Shown: positions 1-10,816 of the stretch, in pieces | How positions within the stretch are numbered: position 1 is the stretch's first letter | How the letters are laid out: every line of letters starts with the position of its first letter | Virus record (IMG/VR): IMGVR_UViG_3300033571_005826 | Span: 1 to 23,787 of that record | From: a virus | Reading direction: 5' to 3' (one strand) | Length of the DNA stretch: 23,787 nt | The notes under the pieces: generated by a model | The model's database searches: none | Told to the model about the DNA's origin: nothing | What the model saw: only the letters and a program-made list of their open reading frames with translations | Made by a program: the position numbers and the translations under genes

Positions 1-963
1 ATGACGGACGATAATATGAAACAGGCAGTTGACGGCGCGCTAGAGCAGGGGTCCCACAAACTGATGCGGCTACTGTTTGGCGCCCGCGTCATGGACGCCT
101 GCTCGTCCATCGTGCGCAACGCCATCAAGGCGCCGGAGGGCTACACGTTTGTCGACGCCGACCTGAGTTCGATCGAGAACCGGGTCTCTGCCTGGATGGC
201 TGGGCAGAGTGACAAGCTGGAGCTGTTCCGCCAGGGCATGGACGAGTACAAGACGTTTGCCACCGTGCTGTACAAGGTTGCGTACGAGGAGGTGACCATG
301 AACATGCGGCAGGTCAGCAAGTCGGCCGTGCTCGGGTGCATGTTCGGCCAGGGGGCCAAAGGACTCGTGGCCTACGCGGAAGGCATGGGGGTGGTGTTGT
401 CCCCGGCGCAGGCCGAGGAGATCGTCAACACGTACCGGACAGCCTACGCCAAGGTGAAGAATTGCTGGTACGCGATGGGGCAGGCGGCGGTGGACGCCAT
501 CAAGAGCCCGGGACAGCCGTTCAAGGCCGGCAAGGTGGTGTTGAAGGTTGCGCGTGGCGCGCTGTGGATGCAGTTGCCCAGCGGGCGCCTGATCTGCTGG
601 CAACGACCAGAGGTCGTCGAAGAGTTAACCCCGTGGGGGAAGATGGGGGAGGTCGTCTACGTTCTCAGCCAGAACACCTACACCCGCAAGTGGGGGCGCA
701 ACAAGCTCATCGGGTCCAGCATTTTCCAGAGTTCCGTCCAGGGCACTGCTCGAGATTTTCTGGCCGAGCCTGCGCGGCTTTTGAATGATAAAGGCGTGGA
801 TGTGATCAACCTTATCCATGACGAGGTCCTTTCACTCAGTCGCGTTGAAGACGCGAAAGAGGTAGAGAAGTTGATGATGACCGCTCTCACCACCCCGCCA
901 AGTTGGGCACCCAACTTTCCGCTCGCCGCGGAGTCGTGGATCGATACTCGTTACCGCAAATAA
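1..963 (+). CDS. DNA polymerase family A, C-terminal polymerase domain (5' end outside window)
   Basis: Replicative DNA polymerase of the Pol I/T7 type; it extends DNA primers on the phage genome. All three polymerase motifs are visible. Motif A is DADLSSIENR near residues 52-61, with D54 as the catalytic Asp. The O-helix motif B is RQVSKSAVLGCMFG at 103-116, with R103 and K107. Motif C is LIHDEVL at 271-277, with D274 and E275. The conserved VQGTARD segment (246-252) lies before motif C. The reading frame is open to the window edge and family members are 550 aa or longer, so the ATG at position 1 is probably internal; any exonuclease domain would lie upstream. The residue matching E. coli Phe762 is Leu111. 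This is the only plus-strand gene and it converges on the structural operon. Confidence in the family is high; completeness is unknown. Confidence 0.95.
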   Translation: MTDDNMKQAVDGALEQGSHKLMRLLFGARVMDACSSIVRNAIKAPEGYTFVDADLSSIENRVSAWMAGQSDKLELFRQGMDEYKTFATVLYKVAYEEVTMNMRQVSKSAVLGCMFGQGAKGLVAYAEGMGVVLSPAQAEEIVNTYRTAYAKVKNCWYAMGQAAVDAIKSPGQPFKAGKVVLKVARGALWMQLPSGRLICWQRPEVVEELTPWGKMGEVVYVLSQNTYTRKWGRNKLIGSSIFQSSVQGTARDFLAEPARLLNDKGVDVINLIHDEVLSLSRVEDAKEVEKLMMTALTTPPSWAPNFPLAAESWIDTRYRK

Positions 964-967
964 AGGT

Positions 968-995
968 GGGCGCGGCTTCTCCGTCCGCTTTGCCC
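968..995. terminator. possible bidirectional hairpin between converging genes
   Basis: In the 36-bp gap between the polymerase stop and the stop of the polyvalent gene, GGGC (968-971) can pair with GCCC (992-995) and GCGG (972-975) with CCGC (985-988), leaving a TTT bulge. The placement between two converging genes fits a shared terminator. There is no good T-tract on the plus strand, so this is only a candidate. Confidence 0.3.
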
Positions 996-999
996 GAAA

Positions 1000-3900
1000 T
1001 CATTTCCGCTTGGCTGTCTTAGCAGACTCGCGGAAGGCGTCGGCCGTGGGCGCGCCCTCAGAGCCAGGCTTGCGCATCTTCTCACCAGAGCCTTGCTTGA
1101 TGCGCTCACGCTTGGCGTGAATGTTGGCATACAGGCCAACCTGACCGCCAGCCTTGTAGTTACGCATGGCCTTGACTAGGTCGTCGTGCGTGGTCTGGTT
1201 GTTGCCAACCTTGTCCCACACGGCGTGATGGGTCAGATGCTGGTAGAACGGGTCCAGGGAGGGGTCCAGTTCAAGCCCAAGGGCCTCCTGACGCGCGGCA
1301 AGGCGATCGACGGCCTCACGGCCACCCTGGCCCTTCCCGCGGTTCATAATCGAACTGATGCCGACGGGAGCCTGGTTTGCCGTGTGCAGGTTAATCTGAC
1401 GCGCGTCAAACGTGGGCAAGTCACCGCGGCCCAGCATCGAACCAATGAATCCAGACTTGGCACCGGCCACGCCCTTCATCTGCTCGGCCCAGTTGCGATA
1501 CGCGTCCTTGTCGCCGAGGACTGCTTGGTTAAGGTTTTGCGACAGGTTGGGCATCGTCTGCGCCGCGTACTGCATCTTTTCAATTAGGTCGTTTTGCTTT
1601 CCAAACGGGGCAAACTGCTGTTGAATTTCAGCAAGGGCCCGGGGGTCTGCCTGACCGGCTGACGCCGTATCCAGGTAGCGCTGGCCCATGGGGGAGCCGA
1701 GCCACTCAGCAAACGCGCCCTCGGGTCGGACCTCGCCGCCGGTGTTCGGCAGCTTGAGGCCGGCCTTGGTGGCCGTTGCATGCGACAGCCCACCGCGGCC
1801 AATGCTTGACTGGGTGATAGTGTATGCCTTGATCAGGTCACGGGCGTTGAGATCACCGGCGGCGGCGCGCCTGGCTTGGTCCTTCATAAACTGGCCGTAG
1901 CCGCCCTGGATGTAGTCGGGCACCGTTCTCAGGTCCAGCTTACCCGCAACTTCAGGCATTGGCTTCCAGGACCAGTCCTTCAGGTATTTGGCGGCGGGGT
2001 CGGCAAAGGCCTTCAAAGCGGCCGCTTTGGGATTACCGCCGGCCTGCAGGTTTACCAGACCACCCTCTTTGTAGTTGACGCCGAAGTCCGTCATCAGGCG
2101 AGGATCGGTCCAGTCTGACTTTTCAATGTCACGTGCGAGCACCAGGGGGCCGGCCTGGATTTTTTCCTTAGCCGACCAGACGGGCATCATGTCGGCCTTG
2201 TCGTAGAACTGGGAGGCCCTGTATGGGTTCATACCGATCTGGTGCCACTCGGGGTCCCGCAGATACTCCTGAAGCATCCTGCGCACCTCGTCGTCGCTGG
2301 TGTTGACCTGATTGCCAACCATCATGGCGAACGGCGACTTGCCCTGGCCCTCGGCTTCAGCCATGGGGGTCAGACCCTGTTCCTTGGTCCCCAGACCAAC
2401 GCGCGCGGCCTTGGTAGGGCTGGACTTGAACTGAACGTCTGTGAGGCGCCCCGTGTGGCCGTAGCCGATCGGCTTGCCCGCGGCGTCGTGCATGGTGTCG
2501 ACGTACGTGCCATAACGCTCGTACGCCGGGATGTCGAGGCGGTTACCCACCCGCGTGCCCTCGGGCACCTGCAGGTTGAGCCCCAGGATGCCCTTCTCGA
2601 CCTTGTTGGGGTCCAGGGCCGACACGATGTCCACGTTGCTGTGTGCGGCCGGAACCGCCGTCAACGGCCGAATGGGTCGGCGCTCGTTCATAATGCGCAG
2701 GTAGTCGGCCTGCGATATCTGCTTGTTCAGGTATGCGTCGGTCGCCTGCGCGAGCACGGGGTCCTGCTGTTGCTTGTAGGGCTTGGCGTTGGCCTTGCGC
2801 CACGCGGCAACGCTTTCAGGTGTGAGGCCCAGCATGTCGTAGGCTGACGTGGCCAGTCGCATGCCGATTTGCTTTTTAGGGCTTCCACCAGACTGCAGGT
2901 GCACCAGACCGCCCTTGGCCTTGTTGATGTCCAGCTCGTTTGTGTTATACGTGCCCTCATTGCCGATCGCCGACTTGATCTTGCGCGGGTTGTACATGCC
3001 CAGGTTCTGTACGCCGGCCTCGGTAGAGACAAACGAGTCATGGCCAAGTTCCTTGATGGCCTTTTGGACCATGTCGTTCTCAATGGCCTGCCAGTTGTCG
3101 TAGGGGTTCTTGACGTCATGGACCATTTGGCGAACGTTATAGCTACCCAGGTCTTGCCCGTAGTCCTGCATGAGCTTGTCATACAACGAGTCCAAGTGCG
3201 AGGGTTTGTAGGGGTTAAAAATGTTCTCCGCCTGCACATGCACTGGCATCACGTTGGCGCCGGGCTTGACCACGGGGTTCGGGCCCCGGGACTGGGACTC
3301 TACCGGATCAAAACTCTTAGCTGCGAATGAGTTGGCAAACGTCGGCTCAGGCGTCAAAAAGGTGATGTTGTTGTTTGGGTTGAACTTGTTGATGTCTCCC
3401 GTTGTCCCGTGGTACATCCGACGCTTTTCCTGACTGGGTAGAAGAAACTTCTGCAAGTTAGCGTCACGCTCTGGAGCCGACAAGACCTTTCCCATTGCCG
3501 CCTTAATCAACGCCAGCTTAGGGTTACCACCAGATTGCAGATTTACCAAACCACCCTCTGCGTATCCTTCTTTCTGCGCGTTAGTCAGATACTTATCATC
3601 GATGAATTGCAGGTTTTTAGGATAATTGAACCATGCATTTCCGTGAGGCTCTTTGTTTGGGAAACGCTCTTTGTAGTTACCGTGCCAGGTGGGCACTGCA
3701 ATGCGCTGAGGCACCGGGTTGAACTGAACACCCTGGTCTTTACCAAACACAGCCCAGTTGTAATCAGGGTGAAACTCAGTGCTAAACTGCGCGGGTGTAT
3801 CGTCAACAGTGAATAGGCGTGTACCAACAGAGCTAGTTGGCACACCCTCAGTCAGCGGGTCGCGGTGAGCGCGCAAGATATCTTGGTATTGGGGTAGTGC

Positions 3901-5871
3901 AATCCCGCCTTTGGTTTTACCTACACCCTCACCAGCGCCAAGCATGGACGCCAGAGCAGATCGCTTCTCGAACGTGTCTGCACCAATCTCTTGCACCGCA
4001 AACTTGTCGCGGATGTCAAACGGCTGAGAGAACACTAGGGGTTTGTTAGGCCCTTTGCGCAATGTGGCAATACGCTGGTTAATCAACTCGTATTGTTCTG
4101 GTGTCAATTCACGCTTGTAGTGTTCATTCAGGATATCATTGAACACCGTCTTGTTAGACTTCAACTGATCCGGGCCACCAATGTATGTGGAGTACACAAC
4201 GTCCTTACCGTTGAATTTACGACCCTTTACCAAGTCATTAGCGTGCTTCTCAGCATCGTTCATCCACACAACACCTGCCTCTTGATGCTTGGGGTTGATG
4301 TTTTGGAAGTTAGGGAACTGGTTGCCTCCCATGCGGCCACCATGCACGCCAAAGTTATCGGTCTGTGTCAGGCCAAGGTACTTGCCTTCATGGTTGGCAA
4401 GCGCCTCGCTGAACTTCATTAGGTTGGTTGGGCGAGGAGCGAAAACTTCTTTAGCTTTTTTGGCAAGGGCTTCACCGCCTCTTACGAGCGATTCGCCCTT
4501 GCCTGCGAACTTTGGGAGGCGGGCAAGGCCTCCCTCTGCCTTGTTGAGTACGCTCTTATCTTGTGGTTTCTTTTGCCCGCGAATCATATCCAGTCCGTGG
4601 CCGGCGGCGCCGGAGATGGCGCTCAACGTGCCGGCAAGCATCGCCGTGCGCGGGTTGCGTGATTGGTTAGCCAAACCACCGCTTACGGCGCCAACAGAGC
4701 CAAGCAGGGCCTTGACCGGGTCGTCGCTGTGGATGCCCTCCGCCGCCTTCAACGCGTTGAACCCGGTCAACGCGCCCGTCGCCGCACCTTGTGCGGCCAT
4801 GCTCCGGATGGGTTGGACTTGGGGAACGTTAAGCTGGTGGGGCACGGGGCGCGTGGGTTCTGGACCCAGCTGTTGAGCAACCAACTGTTGCGGCGTGGGG
4901 CCAGGGGGCGCCAATTCGGTGCGGGGCACAGACAAGCCTGCAAACCGGTTGGGGTCCGACACGAGCTCTCCGCGGTTGACGGCCTGCGCGCGTGTGTTTC
5001 CGCTTTCGTACTCGGGGATCACGGCCTGTGCGGTTCGGTTTGAAATGACGCGCGGGTCCCGGCTAACAACATCCTCGGCGCCGCCCTGTAGCTGTGACTC
5101 AACGTAGCCAGGAACGCCGCCAGATTTCTGTGCCTCGGTGATGGCATCAAGCAAACGTTTGCGTTGTGCCAGCTCGTCGTTGTATCGCTGCATGTTGGCA
5201 GCGTTGGCTTCATTGATCGGCACGTTGGACGCGTTGGCCGCTTGAATTAACGACCGATTTATTTCCGCCTGTTTACGAACCGACGGCGCAGTAAACATGC
5301 CAGTAAGAGCGCCGGCACCAGCGGAGCCAATGTCAGCGGCGTTCCCAAACCCTGGAGTCTCTTGAGGCTGAGAAAACATAGGAATATCGGGGATAGGTTC
5401 AATATCCGCGATACTCACTCCTGTATTAGTATTTTCTGGTTTTGTAGCCATGGGAATCAGGTCTCCTTGAAAACCGCCATACGATTTAACCTTTTGCAAG
5501 TGATTGTATGCGGCGGGGCTCATTGAGCCGCCCTTAAAAAAATCGCTGTTGGGTCCGTCGTGATACGCGATCAACGCGCGTTGCGGGTCGCCACCTTGTT
5601 GAGCTAAGTTTTGTTTCAGATACCCAACACCACCCCGAATGTTTTGATCAAGGTTGTATCGATTAACGCCTTGTTCTTTAGCCGCTGCGCGGCCAAGCAT
5701 CATGACGCCAACGGGCCCCGTTTTAGACTTGGCCTGTGGCTTAAAACTGCTCTCTTGCATGGCGGCGGCGAGCGCAAGCTCACGGGGCACGCCCTGCCGG
5801 TCAGCCTCTGCGGCAACCTTGTCAGCAATTGCCCGTTGTTGCGGAGATAGCTTGTTAAGCCACTCCATCAT
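1000..5871 (-). CDS. giant polyvalent virion/ejection protein: lytic transglycosylase + ADP-ribosyltransferase-like + further domains
   Basis: A 1623-aa multidomain protein. Residues 1-140 are a family 1 lytic transglycosylase: candidate catalytic Glu40 in AAAMQESSF, then GPVGVMML and ALIAYHDGP. Residues 141-444 are a Pro/Ala/Gly-rich linker with small-residue helices. Residues 460-770 are an unrecognised domain. Residues 812-980 look like an ADP-ribosyltransferase fold, starting at RRMYHGT and ending near KIKSAIGNEGTYN, as in phage polyvalent proteins. Residues 1000-1267 (VPEGTRVGNRLDIPAYERYG and IGMNPYRASQFYDK) and 1283-1565 (LPTFDARQINLHT, HLTHHAVWDK) are of unknown function but resemble segments I recall from other phage polyvalent proteins. 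A GGLVxLQsGGNPK-type linker precedes most domains. The basic C-terminal tail holds GSGEKMRKPG. The start is one of two adjacent ATGs (5871 or 5868) overlapping the upstream stop. As last gene of the late operon it is probably packaged and ejected to cut peptidoglycan and act in the host (inferred). Confidence 0.85.
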   Translation of the reverse strand: MMEWLNKLSPQQRAIADKVAAEADRQGVPRELALAAAMQESSFKPQAKSKTGPVGVMMLGRAAAKEQGVNRYNLDQNIRGGVGYLKQNLAQQGGDPQRALIAYHDGPNSDFFKGGSMSPAAYNHLQKVKSYGGFQGDLIPMATKPENTNTGVSIADIEPIPDIPMFSQPQETPGFGNAADIGSAGAGALTGMFTAPSVRKQAEINRSLIQAANASNVPINEANAANMQRYNDELAQRKRLLDAITEAQKSGGVPGYVESQLQGGAEDVVSRDPRVISNRTAQAVIPEYESGNTRAQAVNRGELVSDPNRFAGLSVPRTELAPPGPTPQQLVAQQLGPEPTRPVPHQLNVPQVQPIRSMAAQGAATGALTGFNALKAAEGIHSDDPVKALLGSVGAVSGGLANQSRNPRTAMLAGTLSAISGAAGHGLDMIRGQKKPQDKSVLNKAEGGLARLPKFAGKGESLVRGGEALAKKAKEVFAPRPTNLMKFSEALANHEGKYLGLTQTDNFGVHGGRMGGNQFPNFQNINPKHQEAGVVWMNDAEKHANDLVKGRKFNGKDVVYSTYIGGPDQLKSNKTVFNDILNEHYKRELTPEQYELINQRIATLRKGPNKPLVFSQPFDIRDKFAVQEIGADTFEKRSALASMLGAGEGVGKTKGGIALPQYQDILRAHRDPLTEGVPTSSVGTRLFTVDDTPAQFSTEFHPDYNWAVFGKDQGVQFNPVPQRIAVPTWHGNYKERFPNKEPHGNAWFNYPKNLQFIDDKYLTNAQKEGYAEGGLVNLQSGGNPKLALIKAAMGKVLSAPERDANLQKFLLPSQEKRRMYHGTTGDINKFNPNNNITFLTPEPTFANSFAAKSFDPVESQSRGPNPVVKPGANVMPVHVQAENIFNPYKPSHLDSLYDKLMQDYGQDLGSYNVRQMVHDVKNPYDNWQAIENDMVQKAIKELGHDSFVSTEAGVQNLGMYNPRKIKSAIGNEGTYNTNELDINKAKGGLVHLQSGGSPKKQIGMRLATSAYDMLGLTPESVAAWRKANAKPYKQQQDPVLAQATDAYLNKQISQADYLRIMNERRPIRPLTAVPAAHSNVDIVSALDPNKVEKGILGLNLQVPEGTRVGNRLDIPAYERYGTYVDTMHDAAGKPIGYGHTGRLTDVQFKSSPTKAARVGLGTKEQGLTPMAEAEGQGKSPFAMMVGNQVNTSDDEVRRMLQEYLRDPEWHQIGMNPYRASQFYDKADMMPVWSAKEKIQAGPLVLARDIEKSDWTDPRLMTDFGVNYKEGGLVNLQAGGNPKAAALKAFADPAAKYLKDWSWKPMPEVAGKLDLRTVPDYIQGGYGQFMKDQARRAAAGDLNARDLIKAYTITQSSIGRGGLSHATATKAGLKLPNTGGEVRPEGAFAEWLGSPMGQRYLDTASAGQADPRALAEIQQQFAPFGKQNDLIEKMQYAAQTMPNLSQNLNQAVLGDKDAYRNWAEQMKGVAGAKSGFIGSMLGRGDLPTFDARQINLHTANQAPVGISSIMNRGKGQGGREAVDRLAARQEALGLELDPSLDPFYQHLTHHAVWDKVGNNQTTHDDLVKAMRNYKAGGQVGLYANIHAKRERIKQGSGEKMRKPGSEGAPTADAFRESAKTAKRK
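2026..2070 (-). repeat. interdomain linker copy 4
   Basis: Encodes KEGGLVNLQAGGNPK (residues 1268-1282) and precedes the last large domain. A shorter relative, KAGGQVGLYAN (about residue 1567), marks the border to the basic C-terminal tail. Confidence 0.85.
2875..2919 (-). repeat. interdomain linker copy 3
   Basis: Encodes AKGGLVHLQSGGSPK (residues 985-999). It lies right after the end of the ADP-ribosyltransferase-like domain and before the next passenger domain. Confidence 0.85.
3517..3561 (-). repeat. interdomain linker copy 2
   Basis: Encodes AEGGLVNLQSGGNPK (residues 771-785), directly before the ADP-ribosyltransferase-like domain. It matches the copies at 2875-2919 and 2026-2070 at protein level and clearly at DNA level. 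Confidence 0.85.
4495..4539 (-). repeat. interdomain linker copy 1 (divergent)
   Basis: Encodes AEGGLARLPKFAGKG (residues 445-459). It shares the A/K-E/K-GGL-x-x-L core with the three closer copies but not their SGGNPK end. It separates the Pro/Ala-rich linker from the second large domain of the polyvalent protein. Confidence 0.6.
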
Positions 5872-7538
5872 TCATCCCCGGGCCACTTGGCGCCGTCCAA
5901 TTTCAGCACCTTGGCGGTGCGATAAAACTGAGCGCGTTGCAAATCTTTATACTGCGGGCTTTCTTTGAACTGCGACCACACCATGTTCTTCTTGCTTTGC
6001 TCCCACAGCTTATTCTGTTCCATGGCGTTGCGGGCTTCAATCTCGATAACCTTAGCCTTGATGGCCAAGTTCTTTGCGCTGTCACGAGAGGGGTCACCGA
6101 CGGCGGTGCCAACAAGCTCGCGTTCAAAGTTAGACACGGCGCCTTGACCCTGGTACGCAATGCGTGCAAAGTTAAGGTTGACCTTAGCCATGTTACCAAG
6201 CACGCGGTTCCATGCCTCCAGCTTTGTTGGGTCTTTTTTGGCTTCAGGAGATAGCTGTTGTATAAAGTTACCAACCGCGGGAATGTTAACCGCGCCCAGT
6301 TGACCAAATTGCACGCCGCTTGCGACCAAGTTTGCGAATGCGGAGAACATATCCGGGCGCATTAGCTTGCCAAACAGCTCTGGGTTGTTTGTGATGTCTT
6401 TCATCAAAGCACCGGACAATACCAAGTTGCTTGGCGCGGCGGCAACAGCGTCGACCAGAGCCTTTTGCTCGGGGATGTCAATCTTTTTATTAGATTCAAT
6501 TGCAGCTTCTTTTTCAACGTCCTGACGCATCTCTTCTCGACGTTGACGAATGGCGAGGTCCTCTCTAGTGCCCGGTGCAAACCCGGTATCCATTGTGGGG
6601 ATAGCGGGAGTTGGAGCACTAGGGGCCACAGGGGCACGAGCGGGGGCGCTAGGAGCCGCAGAGGCGGAAGCGCCCGGAGCTACAGGAGCAGTAACTCCTG
6701 GGGCACCAGGAACCGCGGCGGTGGGGGCACCGGCCCCCTGGGGCGTCACAGTGCCAAGCGCGGTTTGTATTGGCGTGATTTGTTCTGTACCCCTTGATGT
6801 GCGAACGTCTCCAGGCACAAACGCGCCGGAGCCGGCAAGGTTTGCTCGCATGTAGGCGGCGTACTCGGGCGTTCCAGGGGTCAACCCTGCGGCCCTTGCA
6901 ATGCGCTCTTTTTCCGTAGGGTTGGTTAGCGACAAGAATTGTTCTTGCGCCTTAACGGGGTTCTGCGTGAACAAGGATCCAATTGTCGCGGCCTGTTGCG
7001 GCGTCAACATCGGCGAAGGACCCGGCAAGCCACCCGCGGTAGGCTGTGGAGCGGCACCACCAGCACCTGCGGGAAGCGCACCACCCGCTTGCGGTTGTGC
7101 CATCGGTGCGCCACCGACTTGAGGCTGTTGCGGTTGAATGCCAGCGGCCCGGGAAACCATGTCAGCAAACTGACGCTGTCCGGCGGCGGCTTGCCGCAGA
7201 CGAGCCTCTTCGCTGGCCAACTGGGCCGCGCTCACACGCATGCCCAGGAGGTCTTGTTCCTGTTGGCGCTTACGAGTTAGATAGTCGTTGTAGTTGCGGC
7301 CATACTCACCCGGTGCGCTTCCAGCCAACGCAAGGTGGCCCAGGGCTTCCTGCATGGGGTTGCCGCGCTCACGCTCGGCAATCATCTGCATCAAACGTTC
7401 GCGGATGTCGGCGCTCTGCGCGCCCTCGAGCGACACGCCCTTTTGGCCAGCAACCGACACATTGCCGCGGGTGCCGTACTTGGCAACTGCGTTGTCTTCA
7501 GTGGTGGTAGGCAATCCGCCTGCTTGATCAGATGTCAC
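5868..7538 (-). CDS. internal virion (core/ejection) protein candidate, Ala/Pro/Gln-rich
   Basis: About 556 aa, with no named family recognised. The N-terminal 130 residues are charged and helical (RERLMQMIAERERG, then Gln/Ala/Arg-rich helices). Residues 130-180 and 260-320 are low-complexity Ala/Pro/Gly linkers. The C-terminal third is a compact helical domain with YQGQGAVSNFERELVG, a segment I associate with phage structural proteins. It sits between the 309-aa gene and the polyvalent gene, the usual place of podovirus core proteins. The start is ambiguous: AGGAG (7545-7549) directly abuts an ATG at 7544, which leaves no spacer, while the GTG at 7538 has a 6-nt spacer. I prefer GTG; using ATG adds two residues. 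The end overlaps the next gene. A virion role is inferred from position and composition only. Confidence 0.75.
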   Translation of the reverse strand: MTSDQAGGLPTTTEDNAVAKYGTRGNVSVAGQKGVSLEGAQSADIRERLMQMIAERERGNPMQEALGHLALAGSAPGEYGRNYNDYLTRKRQQEQDLLGMRVSAAQLASEEARLRQAAAGQRQFADMVSRAAGIQPQQPQVGGAPMAQPQAGGALPAGAGGAAPQPTAGGLPGPSPMLTPQQAATIGSLFTQNPVKAQEQFLSLTNPTEKERIARAAGLTPGTPEYAAYMRANLAGSGAFVPGDVRTSRGTEQITPIQTALGTVTPQGAGAPTAAVPGAPGVTAPVAPGASASAAPSAPARAPVAPSAPTPAIPTMDTGFAPGTREDLAIRQRREEMRQDVEKEAAIESNKKIDIPEQKALVDAVAAAPSNLVLSGALMKDITNNPELFGKLMRPDMFSAFANLVASGVQFGQLGAVNIPAVGNFIQQLSPEAKKDPTKLEAWNRVLGNMAKVNLNFARIAYQGQGAVSNFERELVGTAVGDPSRDSAKNLAIKAKVIEIEARNAMEQNKLWEQSKKNMVWSQFKESPQYKDLQRAQFYRTAKVLKLDGAKWPGDE

Positions 7539-8440
7539 TTGCATCTCCTAAGCTGCCGCCCGTATCTATTGGTAGATTGTTGATGATGTCGTTGATGCCT
7601 GCGGTGGTGCCGTCATCAACAGCAGTGGGTAGATTGTTGATGATGTCGTTGATGCCCGCGGTGGTGCCGTCATCAACAGCAGTGCCAGGACCTCCCGGTG
7701 TCGATTTCAACATGTTGTCAAGCCAACCAATACCCGTCTTACCCGCGGCGATGGCGTCGATGCCCTTACCTGCGGCAATGGCCAGCTGAATGCCTTTGTT
7801 AAGGTTTTCAGCGTAGCTGCCCTTGTTGACCTCGGTGGTCGTCTTGGGAATGACGGTGCCCATGTTGTTGATGATGTCGCTGTACTTAGCCAACGCAGGC
7901 AGGCCACCCAGCATCTGGGCGTTGGCCAGGTTGATGCCAGTCGTACCATACTGAGAGCCGACGTTGCCGATGCCCTGAAGCGCTTGGATGCCCTGGGTCT
8001 GTGCATTGAGGAGGGCCTGATTCTGCTGCTCTGCCAACGTGGTCAGCGCCCCTGCACGTGCCGTGTTGGTCGCTGTCTGTGCACGCAGGGAGTTAAACCC
8101 ACCGCCACCAATGCCCGCGGCGCCTTCTTTGGCTGTCACTTGAGGCAATATGTTGTTGAGCTTGGCGTACTGAGAACCAAACAGCGCGCCGAGGGGGCTT
8201 TGCGTGTTGGGGGTGCCGTCAGGATTAAACGCGGTCTTAACACCCTGGTATATGTCCTCCAGGCCACCCATGGCCGTCGTGAACGGATTCTGTGCAGAGT
8301 TAAACGTTTCACCTAAGCCTTTAAGGGTGGTGTCCCCCGGAGCCGGCGTCGCGCCGTACACCGTGCCGGCCGTGTTTGCAATGTTAGACTGTGCGTTGGT
8401 AAACCACGACGGCATCGTCGTGGATGTCTCTTTGCTTGTG

Positions 8441-8457
<17 letters not shown>
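7528..8457 (-). CDS. phage structural protein candidate, Ala/Gly/Asn-rich, with C-terminal tandem repeat
   Basis: 309 aa, function not recognised. The middle (residues 100-190) is rich in Ala, Gln, Asn and Leu with helical periodicity (for example ALTTLAEQQNQALLNAQ), typical of internal virion or tail-associated proteins encoded near podovirus ejection genes. The C-terminus carries two perfect copies of a 19-residue unit (TAVDDGTTAGINDIINNLP), the second followed by an acidic end. The start ATG at 8457 is preceded by AGGA about 8 nt upstream and overlaps the 3' end of the 791-aa gene by 17 bp. The end overlaps the start of the 556-aa gene, so translation is probably coupled. A role in the ejected core is an inference from position. 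Confidence 0.75.
7545..7549 (-). promoter_or_regulatory. ribosome binding site that decides the start of the 556-aa gene
   Basis: AGGAG on the minus strand touches the ATG at 7544 with no spacer but stands 6 nt from the GTG at 7538. This favours initiation at GTG. Confidence 0.5.
7571..7684 (-). repeat. 57-bp tandem repeat, two copies, in frame
   Basis: Two adjacent 57-bp units (7571-7627 and 7628-7684) inside the 309-aa gene. They are almost identical in DNA (a T/C difference is visible) and encode the same 19 residues, so the duplication looks recent. A partial third unit (INNLPIDTG) follows towards the C-terminus. Confidence 0.9.

Positions 8458-10816
<2,359 letters not shown>

Noticed and set aside
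70-603. Long minus-strand ORF opposite the DNA polymerase
   Set aside because: Arg/His/Leu-rich shadow of the polymerase frame with no ribosome binding site; the plus-strand protein has all polymerase motifs.
2242-2847. 201-aa plus-strand ORF within the polyvalent gene
   Set aside because: It is the antisense frame of a GC-rich, clearly coding region; composition is that of a shadow frame.
1000-5871. Polyvalent gene as a fusion caused by a sequencing frameshift
   Set aside because: The frame stays open for 1623 codons and linkers and module borders are all in one frame, so no frameshift is needed.
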